This document shows, in pieces, positions 17,040 to 26,639 of a stretch of 39,539 bases of DNA. Below the pieces are notes generated by a model, which did no database searches, was not told the DNA's origin, and saw only the letters and a list, made by a program, of their open reading frames with translations. The DNA is from Campylobacterales bacterium (GTDB lineage Bacteria > Campylobacterota > Campylobacteria > Campylobacterales > QNZT01). How positions within the stretch are numbered: position 1 is the first letter of the stretch; the number at the start of each line of letters is the position of its first letter. Location of the stretch: contig JAMONX010000067.1 of NCBI GenBank assembly GCA_027066435.1, forward strand, positions 1 through 39,539, in the 5' to 3' direction. The position numbers were made by a program, and so were the translations under genes.

Positions 17040-17810
17040 ATCTTCCCAAGTTTTACTCTTACAAGGTTTAAAAGATAGATAACATTGGTCTTGATTATAG
17101 TTCCAGTGAAGTACCATAGGATCAATTGAAATATCACTATGTGTTTTATCATATATATCAACACCTAACATCACTCTTTTATACTCGTGGTGGAGTTGTG
17201 AAAAGCTTATAAAAAGCATGTTTATTTTTTCACTTTGATGAAGTCTTTGGCGAGAAAGTTTACTAACAAAGTCTAGGTAACTTGTCAAGATAAGACCACA
17301 TCTTGGTATAATTTCTCCATTTTCACCAACAAATCCAGCAGCTAAATCATGTTTGTAATCATCATCTTTTAAGTAAGCTTTACCATCAATTTTTATAAAA
17401 CTTTGAGCTAAATTGCTACTATTTTTAAGGGCTTTAAAAGCACGATTTTTAAGATTTCTTTCAGAAACAATTTTTAGTGATTTTTTATTTATATACTTTT
17501 TATCTTTTAGCATCTGATCTATGATTTCTTCAAATGTATTTTCATCATTATCTTCAAGATTATTTATCAAAAGAGTGGGGATTATCTTAAATTTATGTTT
17601 ATATTTTTTGATAATATTTTCACAGATAGAGTTTGCAAATGAGATATTTTTAAAAGCCCATTCAAGGTTTTTTGTATCTTTTGGTAACATAAAATGTCCG
17701 ATTTCAAGAACTATGACCGTAGGAAGTTTTACATATGAAAGTTTTTTTTCTATAAGGGTATTTATCTCTTTTAGCTTATCAATTGACCAATCATCATAGC
17801 AATCATGCAT
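17028..17810 (-). CDS. Conserved-looking protein of unknown function paired with the asparagine-synthase-like gene
   Basis: 260 residues with no signal peptide or membrane segment; not recognised. Visible features are a hydrophobic strand PTVIVLEIGHFMLP (about residues 30-43), a strand FKIIPTLLINNL near residue 74, a lysine-rich middle, a FVGENGEIIPRCGLIL segment and a C-terminal part with HHEYKRVMLGVDIYDKTHSD and LHWNYNQDQC. Its ATG directly follows the stop of the asparagine-synthase-like gene, indicating tight co-expression and perhaps joint function. Its 3' end overlaps the tail of the exported-protein gene by 12 bases on the other strand. Confidence 0.65.
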   Translation of the reverse strand: MHDCYDDWSIDKLKEINTLIEKKLSYVKLPTVIVLEIGHFMLPKDTKNLEWAFKNISFANSICENIIKKYKHKFKIIPTLLINNLEDNDENTFEEIIDQMLKDKKYINKKSLKIVSERNLKNRAFKALKNSSNLAQSFIKIDGKAYLKDDDYKHDLAAGFVGENGEIIPRCGLILTSYLDFVSKLSRQRLHQSEKINMLFISFSQLHHEYKRVMLGVDIYDKTHSDISIDPMVLHWNYNQDQCYLSFKPCKSKTWEDLPL

Positions 17811-19544
17811 TTATTTAACCTGTGTTATATTTTCATACCAGAGCTGAAATATAAATAGTGACCATAGTTTATATTTATATGCATCATTACCACCATAAAA
17901 ACCATCTCTTATCTTTAGAACAGACTCTATATCAAATATAGAATCGTCCTTAACTCTTTTTTCATTAATTTGTTCATATACCAACTCTTTTAATGGTCCC
18001 TTAAACCAAGTCGAAAATGGTATACTAAAACCACTTTTTGGGCGTTGAAGTAACTCTTTTGGCATGTATTGGTGGGCAATCTTTTTTAATATATATTTTT
18101 TTTCACCATTTTTAATTTTTATCGATTGTGGAACTCTTGCTAAGTATTTTATAACTTCTATATCTAAAAGAGGGAGTGATATATCTAGCTTTTGAGCTCT
18201 TGCTGCTCCAAAAGTTTTTACAAGCTCAGCATCTGTCATAGATGTTTTAAAGTAACTTCCTATTATCTTATCTACATTTTCGCTAAAAGGTGGGAAGTTT
18301 ATATCATCAAATGTAGTATGAAGACTTAAACTTTTGTTATTTATTAATTTTTCTATCTCTGCCTCATTAAAAAGTATATTTTTAGCCTCAACCATTTGCG
18401 AAATATCTGTTGCTTTTAAAATTTTTAAAAATTTATAATATTTTGTTGGGATATTTTTATAATCATTTAGTATCGGAATCTTAGAAATTTCAACTTTGTT
18501 TAATATCTTATATAGAGACTGTTTTAAAGGAGTTGGAAGCTTTAGCAATCTCTCAAACTTTTTTACATCATCAGCCGTGGCAAACACTTCATCTCCACCA
18601 TCTCCTGCAAAAAGAGTATTAAAACCATTTTGTTTTACAAGAGAGTTCATTAAAACTGTAGGAGTCGCAGCATAATCTGCAAATGGCTCATCATAAACTT
18701 CACAAAGCTTAGGAATAATAGCAAGTGCATCTTCAGCACTGAAGTAGTGTTCGTGATGATTTGTCCCCAAGTTTTGTGCAATCTTTTTTGCATCTGGAGC
18801 TTCATTTATACTATCTTGACTAAATCCAATTGTAAAAGTATCTATTTTTTTTGAGTGAAGTTTTGTCAAAAGTGCTGTAACCATAGAGCTATCATATCCG
18901 CCACTTAGAGATACAGCTATTTTTTGATTTTTATGTAATCGTTTGTTTATCGATTTTTGTAAAAGTAAATCGATATTTTCTATTATAGCGTCTTCATTTA
19001 TCCCTAACTTCTCTTTTAAATAACACTCTTCTAAAGACCAATATTTTTTTTGATAAAAACTCTGCTTATTTAAATCATAACATACATAGTGTCCTGATTT
19101 TACCTTATGAGTATTTTCAAAGATTGTATGAGATTGCAATATATGACCATATCTAAGATAGAGTGTTAGAGCCTCTTTATCTATCTTTTTTGAAAAAGTA
19201 GAGATGTTATAAAAATCTTTTAAATTTGAACCAAATATAAGAGATTGATTGTGAGAATAGAAATAAAAAGGTTTTATTCCTATTTTATCTCTTGCCAAAA
19301 AGAGCAAATTTGATTTTTTATCATAAATAGCTAAATTAAATATACCATCAAGTTTTTCAAATAGTGAAGTTTTAAATAGTTTATAAGCTTCTTCTATTAA
19401 TTTACTATCTTCTATCTCTTCCACTATATTACACTCTTTTTTTAGAGCCTGATTATTATAAAGAGAGCCAGAAAAGATAATAGCTTCATCGGTAGTCAAT
19501 GCAGGGGTTTTACTAAAATCAACAAATCTAAAAAAATCTTCCAT
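17811..19544 (-). CDS. Asparagine-synthase-like protein lacking the glutaminase cysteine
   Basis: 577 residues. The synthetase half is intact: PP-loop SLSGGYDSSM (about residues 212-221), TIGFSQDSINEA, YDEPFADYAA and AGDGGDEVFA (about 313-322). The N-terminal half is a shortened Ntn-type glutaminase domain that keeps SGSLYN, LDGIFNLAIYD and RDKIGIKPFYF but lacks the usual opening M-C-G-I, so the nucleophile Cys-2 is absent. Upstream in-frame sequence reaches a stop after about 11 codons with no start codon or MCG motif. It may use free ammonia, take ammonia from a partner, or have another adenylating role. Position suggests amidation of a sugar acid in the polysaccharide. Free asparagine synthesis is the alternative. 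Confidence 0.8.
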   Translation of the reverse strand: MEDFFRFVDFSKTPALTTDEAIIFSGSLYNNQALKKECNIVEEIEDSKLIEEAYKLFKTSLFEKLDGIFNLAIYDKKSNLLFLARDKIGIKPFYFYSHNQSLIFGSNLKDFYNISTFSKKIDKEALTLYLRYGHILQSHTIFENTHKVKSGHYVCYDLNKQSFYQKKYWSLEECYLKEKLGINEDAIIENIDLLLQKSINKRLHKNQKIAVSLSGGYDSSMVTALLTKLHSKKIDTFTIGFSQDSINEAPDAKKIAQNLGTNHHEHYFSAEDALAIIPKLCEVYDEPFADYAATPTVLMNSLVKQNGFNTLFAGDGGDEVFATADDVKKFERLLKLPTPLKQSLYKILNKVEISKIPILNDYKNIPTKYYKFLKILKATDISQMVEAKNILFNEAEIEKLINNKSLSLHTTFDDINFPPFSENVDKIIGSYFKTSMTDAELVKTFGAARAQKLDISLPLLDIEVIKYLARVPQSIKIKNGEKKYILKKIAHQYMPKELLQRPKSGFSIPFSTWFKGPLKELVYEQINEKRVKDDSIFDIESVLKIRDGFYGGNDAYKYKLWSLFIFQLWYENITQVK

Positions 19545-19577
19545 GATAAAATCATCTTTCCCTATGCATAAGTTCTA

Positions 19578-19583
19578 TATAAT
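19578..19583 (+). promoter_or_regulatory. Predicted -10 box for the methyltransferase pair
   Basis: TATAAT lies 27 bases before the ATG at 19611 in the 66-base divergent gap 19545-19610. No clear Shine-Dalgarno sequence precedes 19611. The opposite strand carries TTATAT in the same place, a candidate for the asparagine-synthase-like gene. Confidence 0.4.
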
Positions 19584-19610
19584 AACAACATCTTACCAAA
19601 AAGTCGTCAA

Positions 19611-20927
19611 ATGTATTATCTAAAGTGGATTTTAACAAGATTTATCTTTTTAAAAAGAGTAATGTTTGAACTAATAAATAGAGCTTTATATCAAGAAGAG
19701 TCACGATATCTTGTTCAGGCTTGGAGTGCAAAGATAAGCCCTTTTAAATCTACCCTTTTTTATAGCTTCATTGGTCGTATTCTTTGGAGTACAAAAGAGT
19801 TTTTTGCACTCTTGTTAAAGGGTAGGGTATTTAAAAAAAGTATCTCCCTTGAAGGTTTTGATACAACTCTTGATAAGTTACAAAAGTCATACATTAGGGG
19901 AAATTATCACATCTTGTGGCCAAAAACTCCAATGGTACAATCTAAAACTTATCAGTTAAGCGATGATTTTTCTCAAAAAATTGCTAACTCCTTAAAAATA
20001 GCAGAAAAAAAAGAGTCACAAAACTTTAACAAAACAAAAGAGTGGGAGAGAATAGCAACTGCCATAAGAGAACAATTTTTATATAAAGACAACTCAATAA
20101 AAAAGAGAAATTTAATAAACTTTAGAAGTGATACAAAGCTTTATGAAGAGCTGTTTAACGACCAATTTAGTTATCTTGATAAAGATAAACCCTATATAAA
20201 ATCTTATCTTGAATCGATTGATCTTGTGTTAGAATATCACAGATTTGCCAAAAAGATTGATAAAACTCTTTTAGCTTCTATAAGTGAGAGTAGTGCTGGA
20301 AATAATTTATGTGTACAGTATAGAGGTAAAAGGTTAAGTCATAAAAGCCTTTTTCATTCGGTGGTTGTAAATGATTTGATTAAAACTTTACCACTGAGTG
20401 AACTTAAAAAAGGTGTGATACTTGATATCGGGGCAGGGTATGGAGGATTGTCTCGGATGCTAAAGTTTTATACTCCTAAAAGTTGCCATATTTTATTAGA
20501 TTTGCCAGAAACTCTCATAATGACTTCATATTTTATAAAGTACAATTTTCCAGATGCAAAGATTGCACTTTTAAATACCATAGAGGATAAATTGAATGAT
20601 TTTAACAACTTAACAAAGGAGTATGATTTTATCATCATACCACCATCAATTTTAACATATATAGACAGTGAGAGTATTGATCTTGTTATAAATAGTGTAT
20701 CTATGGGATTTATGCAAGAGGAGTACCTAAATTTTTATCTCAAACAGATAAATAGAACTCTAAAAACTGGCGGATATTTTTATAGTTTAAATAAAGAGTA
20801 TGATGATAAGTGGGGCATAGGAACTTTTAACTGGGATTTTAAAGCAGAATATCTAACCCTTTTATATGAACACAATAATAGATTTTCCTATCCACAATGG
20901 CTAGGACAAAAACAAGGGAAAAAATGA
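19611..20927 (+). CDS. Putative sugar O-methyltransferase (NanM-like family)
   Basis: 438 residues. The C-terminal half holds a class I SAM-binding fold with VILDIGAGYGGLSRMLKFY (motif I, about residues 269-287) and the acidic residue of LLDLPETL. The preceding region FNDQFSYLDKDKPYIKSYLESID and ESSAGNN resembles the putative sugar O-methyltransferase family found in O-antigen clusters. A family-typical late block is VINSVSMGFMQEEYLNFYLKQI. It is divergent from the asparagine-synthase-like gene and overlaps the next methyltransferase by an ATGA. It is expected to methylate a sugar hydroxyl in the cytoplasm before export. Confidence 0.75.
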   Translation: MYYLKWILTRFIFLKRVMFELINRALYQEESRYLVQAWSAKISPFKSTLFYSFIGRILWSTKEFFALLLKGRVFKKSISLEGFDTTLDKLQKSYIRGNYHILWPKTPMVQSKTYQLSDDFSQKIANSLKIAEKKESQNFNKTKEWERIATAIREQFLYKDNSIKKRNLINFRSDTKLYEELFNDQFSYLDKDKPYIKSYLESIDLVLEYHRFAKKIDKTLLASISESSAGNNLCVQYRGKRLSHKSLFHSVVVNDLIKTLPLSELKKGVILDIGAGYGGLSRMLKFYTPKSCHILLDLPETLIMTSYFIKYNFPDAKIALLNTIEDKLNDFNNLTKEYDFIIIPPSILTYIDSESIDLVINSVSMGFMQEEYLNFYLKQINRTLKTGGYFYSLNKEYDDKWGIGTFNWDFKAEYLTLLYEHNNRFSYPQWLGQKQGKK

Positions 20928-21619
20928 GAAAAACCCATACAAATGCAGATATGTCACACCAAAATAGTTTAGCTTACAAAATTGGTGATTTTTTTAACTC
21001 ACTAAAAGCAAATGGAGTTAAAAAAACTGTTGATAAGATTTTTCAAAGAGTAAAGTATAAGATAAAAGGAGTTGATTTTTCTACACAAAATATTTATGAT
21101 TTGACTCTTACAGGTGATTATAAAGAGCATGGAACTGCTCTGGTATCAACTCATAAAGATTTATTTGCAGAAGTTTTTTTAGGCTTAGAAGAAGCCGTTG
21201 GAAAGAAAATAGAAAAAAATATATTTTTAGACTATGGTAGCGGAAAAGCAGGGGCGATAATTCATGCTAAAAATTTTGGATTTAAGAAAACTATCGGAGT
21301 TGAATTTGCAAAAGAGTTACATCAAATTGCAGAAGAAAACATCAAGAAACTAGCTCTCTCAAATGTAGAATCAAACTTTGCAGATGCAACAACATTTCTC
21401 CCACCATTAGATGTATCAGTGATATATCTTTTTAACCCTTTTGATGAAGTTGTTATGGAAAAAGTTGCACAAAATATAGTATCTTTAAAAGGAAAGTATG
21501 AAAACGATGTTTACATCATCTATGGAAATCCTTCATGTAAAGTATTAGAAAAGTATTTTACAACATTGAAACAAGTTTGTCATCAAAGTGGGGCGATGTT
21601 CCATTATTATAGGGTTTAA
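20924..21619 (+). CDS. Class I SAM-dependent methyltransferase
   Basis: I place the start at the ATG at 20924, which shares ATGA with the previous stop and follows AAGGGAAAAA. A longer form from 20897 would overlap 31 bases. It has about 231 residues. Motif I, FLDYGSGKAGAIIHAKNFG, is near residues 101-119, followed by the acidic SAM-ribose residue in GVEFAKEL and motif IV-like VSVIYLFNPFDE. The pattern recalls the DOT1/KMT9-type fold of small bacterial methyltransferases, whose substrate is not predictable. Translational coupling to the sugar methyltransferase suggests the same pathway. Confidence 0.78.
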   Translation: MRKTHTNADMSHQNSLAYKIGDFFNSLKANGVKKTVDKIFQRVKYKIKGVDFSTQNIYDLTLTGDYKEHGTALVSTHKDLFAEVFLGLEEAVGKKIEKNIFLDYGSGKAGAIIHAKNFGFKKTIGVEFAKELHQIAEENIKKLALSNVESNFADATTFLPPLDVSVIYLFNPFDEVVMEKVAQNIVSLKGKYENDVYIIYGNPSCKVLEKYFTTLKQVCHQSGAMFHYYRV

Positions 21620-22368
21620 ATCGGTGATTTATACCAAAAAGGCGAAACACTTATATCTGGAAAACCATCAAGTATTTGCTGTGGTTTAAAGTTTGGTTTA
21701 TATGCAAATGCCTTGCATCCCTCAACCCAGTAGCCTAGATATATCCAGTCAAGTTCTAAAATTTGAGCTAACTCTATCTGGTAGAGAAGAGAGTAAGTAC
21801 CAAGTGATAATCTTGAGTAGTCTGGGTCATAAAAAAAGTATATTGAGCTTATGCCATCTTCTAAAATATCTATTAAATCAACTCCGATAAGCTTATCATC
21901 CTTGATATAAAGTACCTCTTTACCAAAAACTCCAGCTCCTTCTACAAAGTTTTCTATATATTCGTCTCTGCTTATATTTCTTTGTCTCCAACCATCTTTT
22001 TGGTTTTTAAAGTTATGAAATTTATTGTATAAATCTATATGAAGGCTACTTACTGTTGGTTTTTGTACGACTATTTTTGTATCTCTGTTTCTATTTGTTG
22101 CTTTTTTTTGTGATTTTGTAGGGCTAAACTCTCCTACATCTATACGAAGGCTCTTGCATCCATCACAATCTTTGCAAATTGGGTGAAAATAGTAACGACC
22201 AAATCTTCTCCAGCCTCTTTGAATTACGGCAGTGTTAAACTCTGAAGTTGCATTGTGTACATATTTATAATTCATGCGAACACTGTTTTGTGGAATATAG
22301 GCACAGTCATAATCGAGCATACTAAAATCTTTTGAGTCAGGATTTAGTAAATCTTGTGCTTTGTTCAT
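21616..22368 (-). CDS. bpt: Aspartate/glutamate leucyltransferase Bpt
   Basis: Adds leucine from Leu-tRNA to proteins with N-terminal Asp or Glu, tagging them for ClpS/ClpAP decay. 250 residues, normal length. The N-terminal domain has the cysteine cluster DYDCAYIP and CKDCDGCKSLR. The C-terminal GNAT-like domain has VEGAGVFGKEVLYI, GISSIYFFYDPDYSRLSLG and the conserved WIYLGYWVEGC with AYKPNFKP. It is tail-to-tail with the second methyltransferase (four-base overlap) and marks the end of the polysaccharide locus. It begins one base after the stop of the ATPase gene, so they share a transcript. Confidence 0.92.
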   Translation of the reverse strand: MNKAQDLLNPDSKDFSMLDYDCAYIPQNSVRMNYKYVHNATSEFNTAVIQRGWRRFGRYYFHPICKDCDGCKSLRIDVGEFSPTKSQKKATNRNRDTKIVVQKPTVSSLHIDLYNKFHNFKNQKDGWRQRNISRDEYIENFVEGAGVFGKEVLYIKDDKLIGVDLIDILEDGISSIYFFYDPDYSRLSLGTYSLLYQIELAQILELDWIYLGYWVEGCKAFAYKPNFKPQQILDGFPDISVSPFWYKSPI

Positions 22369-24753
22369 CTAAACTCTACTCTCCCATAAAATTGCTAATT
22401 CAATATCATAGATATCACTTCGTCTTGGTTTGATATAAAACTCTTCAATTTTATAATTATCCAACACAAACTCTTCGCTAAGATTTTCTATCTCAATTTC
22501 TAACTCATTAGCTAAAGCTTTTATCTCTTCTTCAATTTCCATCACATTTTGTTCTGCTAACTTAACATCGTCTTTTTCACTATAAATCTTTCTAGCATTT
22601 CTTAGAGTGCTTCCAGCTCTACTAGCGGTGCTTCTTTTTATGGAACTTCTACCTAAAAATGCATCTAAAATTGTCATTCCAAAAGCTAAAACCGTATCTG
22701 TAGTTTTAGCACTTACATCAGCTTCCTCTTTTTCAAGTTTCGTGATTGCTCTTTGGTATCTTCTATCAATCACTGCTTTTTTCTTATCAAATTGGATTCT
22801 AAGTTTTTCTATCGCTTCATCTTTCTCTATTTTCAAAAGATCATTTATACGGATTTTAAAACTTGAAATACTCTCATCAAGCTTTGACTCAATTTTTAGT
22901 TCAGAAACTTTATAAAGAGTTAACAGCTTCTGATGGTAGAGATAGTTTGAAAACTCTTTTTCAAAGCTTCTTAAATTATCTGCTGATAATATCTCTTTTG
23001 GCAAAGATGCAAATGTAGTATTTTGCGAACTTTTTGTATCATAAAGATTGAAATCATCACTGTTTTTCTCACCTTCATCCCACTCTATATCACCTGATCT
23101 CTCATCAAGATAATATTTATATCTAAACTCTTCTTCTTTATCAATCGATCTTTTTGCATTGTAATATCTAATTTTTGCATTTGCTATCAAATATGGTTCA
23201 AATTCTGCATTTTGTACAGGGGAGGGGTGAAAAAAATATTGCTTAATTTTATCTGACAGCATTGGGGGAGTTGACTCTTTTTTAGTGATACTCTTTTTAG
23301 TGATTTTAGGCTCTTCTTTCAAAGCCGCTATCTGCTCTTTTTTATCACTCATCAAAAGTTCAATTTGTGGTTTTGACAAAGGGCCTCTTAGATATGAGAG
23401 TACCCATCTTGTAGTAAAGAGTGAAATTTTATCTCTATGTGCACTTTTAAATAAAAAGACTCTTTTGTTTAAGTTTGCCAAAAGATTAGATATTGTCTTT
23501 TTATCCATTGCATCTGAACCGCTCTTTAAGAGTCCGTCAATCACTCTATCAATATCTTGTTTTGTTTGTAGTCTTCCTATAAACCAAGAGCCTATGTTTG
23601 AGAGACCTTTATAATCTAAATCTACTGGGTTTTGAGTTGATAAAGTTATATTGATACCAAATGCACGAGCTTGTTTTAGAAGTAGTAGCATCGGATTTTT
23701 AGATGGAGGATTTGAAGTAGCTGGGAAAAAACCATAAATTTCATCCATATAAAGCATAGCCCTTAGAGATGAAGTTCCGCTTTGAGTTCGCATCCAAGAT
23801 ATAAATTTATTTAAAAATAGTGTTACAAAAAACATTCTCTCATTGTCATTTAGGTGTGCGATAGAGAGTATTGAGACTCTAGGTTTTGCATCTTTTGTGT
23901 ATAAAAGTTTTTCGATATCAAGTGCTTCTCCTTCAAGCCATGCAGAAAAAGTTGGACTTGCTAAGATATTGTTTAAAAGCATAGCAAGGCGAAGTCTATC
24001 TTTTTGAGGATAAAAACTTTTAAGTGGCAAAACACCAACTTTTTCAAATGGAGGATTTGCGATATGTCCGATAAGCTCTTCAAGAGTTAAGTTTATCTCT
24101 TTTTTCCAAAAGTAATTAAAGATAGTAGTAAGGAGTAGATACTCTCTGCTTTGAAGTGGGTCACCATCAACTCCAATAAGTGCTAGTATAGAAGTAGCAG
24201 TAGAGTTTAAAAGATAAGCAAATGTATCAGGATCGTTTAATACATCTTTGGAAGGAGCATCAAAACTACTAAGGGCTGATATACCAATCCCAGCAGAACT
24301 TCCTGGAGTATATATAGTAAAGTCTGCTCCCTCTTTAAACCTTTTTACTCTATCTCTATTTTGAAATGAATTAAGTATGCCATGTTCCCAGTTTTGAGCA
24401 GTTATCTGTGCATAGTCACTTTTGCTCATCCCTTTTTTTTCCGCTTCTCCTGCATCTATCCACTTTTCAAACGAGTCTGGATTAAAATCATCAAATGCTA
24501 AGAGTAGATTGCCCATATCTCCTTTTGGGTCGATTATGATAGTAGGGATTTTATCTAAAACTGCCTCTTCTATCATCGAAATCCCAAGACCTGTTTTTCC
24601 ACTTCCTGTCATCCCGATAATTGCAGCATGGGTTGTAAGGTTTTTGTTTTTTACAAGTAAAAGTTCATCAGTTTTTTCGCCACTTTTTATATCAATCTCT
24701 TGACCTAAGTAAAAAAGTCCTAATTTTTCATAAAGTTTAGCCTTGTTCATCAA
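22369..24753 (-). CDS. HerA/DUF87-type ATP-binding protein
   Basis: 794 residues. Walker A GMTGSGKT lies at residues 47-54, followed by [16 protein letters not shown]. Walker B is near [15 protein letters not shown] (about residue 337), and a sensor-like block [27 protein letters not shown] follows. This is the layout of HerA/FtsK-type DUF87 ATPases. The C-terminal 300 residues are highly charged, with a likely coiled coil around 630-760. It overlaps mnmA by 17 bases and abuts bpt. HerA-like proteins act in DNA end processing or as phage-defence motors, but no NurA-type nuclease or other partner is present here, so the role is open. Confidence 0.75.
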   Translation of the reverse strand: MMNKAKLYEKLGLFYLGQEIDIKSGEKTDELLLVKNKNLTTHAAIIGMTGSGKTGLGISMIEEAVLDKIPTIIIDPKGDMGNLLLAFDDFNPDSFEKWIDAGEAEKKGMSKSDYAQITAQNWEHGILNSFQNRDRVKRFKEGADFTIYTPGSSAGIGISALSSFDAPSKDVLNDPDTFAYLLNSTATSILALIGVDGDPLQSREYLLLTTIFNYFWKKEINLTLEELIGHIANPPFEKVGVLPLKSFYPQKDRLRLAMLLNNILASPTFSAWLEGEALDIEKLLYTKDAKPRVSILSIAHLNDNERMFFVTLFLNKFISWMRTQSGTSSLRAMLYMDEIYGFFPATSNPPSKNPMLLLLKQARAFGINITLSTQNPVDLDYKGLSNIGSWFIGRLQTKQDIDRVIDGLLKSGSDAMDKKTISNLLANLNKRVFLFKSAHRDKISLFTTRWVLSYLRGPLSKPQIELLMSDKKEQIAALKEEPKITKKSITKKESTPPMLSDKIKQYFFHPSPVQNAEFEPYLIANAKIRYYNAKRSIDKEEEFRYKYYLDERSGDIEWDEGEKNSDDFNLYDTKSSQNTTFASLPKEILSADNLRSFEKEFSNYLYHQKLLTLYKVSELKIESKLDESISSFKIRINDLLKIEKDEAIEKLRIQFDKKKAVIDRRYQRAITKLEKEEADVSAKTTDTVLAFGMTILDAFLGRSSIKRSTASRAGSTLRNARKIYSEKDDVKLAEQNVMEIEEEIKALANELEIEIENLSEEFVLDNYKIEEFYIKPRRSDIYDIELAILWESRV

Positions 24754-25774
24754 TCTCTCCTTTTATCCATCCTGAGCCTATCACTTTTTCACCATCATAA
24801 AAAACAGCAGCTTGTCCCGGAGCTAATCCTTGTACGCTTTGAAGGACTTTGACAATTGCTTTGTCATCTTTTATCTCTACTTCACAAGGAGTTTTTGGGC
24901 TTCTATATCTTATCTTTACCAAACACTCAAACTTTAAATCATCTATAAACATATTAAGTTCATTTATAAGAAAAGAAGAGACATTTAACTCCTCTTTAGT
25001 TCCAACTGTGATTTTATTATTTTTTGCATCAATTGAGAGTACATAGTGAGGGTCGTGGGCTCCGTGAACTGTAAAACCTTTTCTTTTTCCTATCGTGTAG
25101 TGCATATAACCTTTATGAACTCCTATCACATTACCTTTTGCATCTAGAACATCGCCTGGTTTCTCTAAGTCAGTAAGATCCTCTAAAACTTCAAGATATG
25201 TATCATCTACAAAGCATATTTCACTACTTTCAGCTTGTGTTGCAAAAGATTTTAAGACTTCAATTTTACTAGCTTGGGCTTTTACATCCTCTTTAAATCT
25301 CTCTCCAAGAGGAAACTTTACAAACTCTAAAGCCTCTTTTTTTACATTTGATAGAAAATAACTCTGGTCTTTGCTCTTATCAACAGCTTCGGTGATAAAT
25401 CCATCTTTAATTTGAGCATAATGTCCAGTCGCAAGAAAATCAAACCCACCATCTTTTGCAAAATCTAGCAGTGCTCCTAGTTTTATATTTCTATTGCAAA
25501 GTACACATGGATTTGGAGTAAGTCCCTCTTTATAAGTATCAATAAAAGGAGCAAAGACAGCTTCATTAAAACTCTCTTGTAAATCTAGAATATGGTGTTT
25601 TATCCCTAAAAAGGAGGCAACTTTTTCAACTTTTTTGATATTGTTTTCGTGGTAAATTGGGCTATCGTGAAGCTTCATATAAGCTCCTTCTACTTCAAAC
25701 CCTTGCTCTTTTAAAGTATAAGCGACGATGGTTGAATCAACACCACCACTCATTGCGACTAAAATTTTTTTCAT
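24737..25774 (-). CDS. mnmA: tRNA-specific 2-thiouridylase MnmA
   Basis: Places sulfur at position 2 of the wobble uridine in tRNA-Lys, -Glu and -Gln. 345 residues. The PP-loop MSGGVDST is at residues 8-15. The two catalytic cysteines are Cys93 in [11 protein letters not shown] and Cys187 in SSEICFVDD, both conserved. Other blocks are [26 protein letters not shown] and [12 protein letters not shown]. It sits 40 bases downstream of fliY on the same strand, so read-through from the flagellar genes is possible, and its end overlaps the ATPase gene. Confidence 0.95.
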   Translation of the reverse strand: MKKILVAMSGGVDSTIVAYTLKEQGFEVEGAYMKLHDSPIYHENNIKKVEKVASFLGIKHHILDLQESFNEAVFAPFIDTYKEGLTPNPCVLCNRNIKLGALLDFAKDGGFDFLATGHYAQIKDGFITEAVDKSKDQSYFLSNVKKEALEFVKFPLGERFKEDVKAQASKIEVLKSFATQAESSEICFVDDTYLEVLEDLTDLEKPGDVLDAKGNVIGVHKGYMHYTIGKRKGFTVHGAHDPHYVLSIDAKNNKITVGTKEELNVSSFLINELNMFIDDLKFECLVKIRYRSPKTPCEVEIKDDKAIVKVLQSVQGLAPGQAAVFYDGEKVIGSGWIKGEIDEQG

Positions 25775-25814
25775 TATCCCGACCTTTTAGGATAAATTTT
25801 ATCAAACTTTAATA

Positions 25815-26639
25815 TTATCTTAGCTGAGAGAGTATCTCTTTTTTTGTGCCAATTTCAACGATTTGAACGCCAAAGTTTCCGTCGATGATTACAACTTCAC
25901 CTTTTGCGATTATTTTCTCGCCTACTAAAACATCTAACGGTTCATTTGCAAGTTGATCTAACTCTACTACTGAGCCAATATCCATACTGAGTACATCTTT
26001 TAAAAGTACTGTTTTTGTTCCTATTCTAACTCGAACAGGTAGAGGAACATCAAGTAAAAGCTCCATGTTTTTAAGCTCGTCTGCACTCAATGATGTTGAT
26101 TGTTTATCTTCTTGTTGATTATCTTCATCAGCACTCTCATCTATGCTTTGAAAATTTGAGATAAATTCATTATCAGCTGCAAAGTACATTACAGCCGTAG
26201 TATTTGCAACTTTAACCTCAAATGAGTTGATAGTAGAAAAATTTTCAAAATTTGAACCCTCTTCAAAAAACTCTATATCTTCTATCTCAAAAGTTAAGTT
26301 TGGCAAATCATTATCAGCAGAGAGTGCAGTTGAAATGGCTCCAAAGATATTTGACATAATCTCTTTGGTTGCATCTATGTCATCTTCACTCATACTTGTC
26401 TGTTCTTCGCCTTCACCACCTAACATCATATCACTTAATGCAGTTGCAAGTGATGTATCCATACCAAATGCGATAGAACCTGATTCACACTTTAAGTTAG
26501 CAAGAGCCATTGAATGTTGGTTTATAAACTTTTCATCAATATTAGTGCTTCCTTGATGTAAAATCTCTGGAGCATGCCCTGTCAATCCTTCAATAACTGA
26601 TGCAGTTTCTGAGTTTAATAGATTTATGAAATTATTCAT
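25815..26639 (-). CDS. fliY: Flagellar motor switch protein FliY
   Basis: Component of the cytoplasmic C-ring, in Campylobacterota a FliN-related protein with an added CheC/FliM-like N-terminal part. 274 residues. The N-terminal region (HSMALANLKCESGSIAFGMD, SDMMLGGEGEE) is CheC-like. The acidic linker is near 160-185. The C-terminal SpoA/FliN domain starts LLLDVPLPVRVRIGTKTVLL (about 192-211) and ends NFGVQIVEIGTKKE. It overlaps fliM by eight bases, the arrangement usual in this phylum. Confidence 0.93.
   Translation of the reverse strand: MNNFINLLNSETASVIEGLTGHAPEILHQGSTNIDEKFINQHSMALANLKCESGSIAFGMDTSLATALSDMMLGGEGEEQTSMSEDDIDATKEIMSNIFGAISTALSADNDLPNLTFEIEDIEFFEEGSNFENFSTINSFEVKVANTTAVMYFAADNEFISNFQSIDESADEDNQQEDKQSTSLSADELKNMELLLDVPLPVRVRIGTKTVLLKDVLSMDIGSVVELDQLANEPLDVLVGEKIIAKGEVVIIDGNFGVQIVEIGTKKEILSQLR

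Noticed and set aside
21616-21640. Small AAATC/GATTT hairpin between the methyltransferase and bpt as a terminator
   Set aside because: The stem is only five bases and lacks a T-run.
22607-22915. Plus-strand open frame opposite the HerA-like ATPase
   Set aside because: Low-complexity Ser/Leu-rich translation typical of antisense reading of an AT-rich gene, with no ribosome site.
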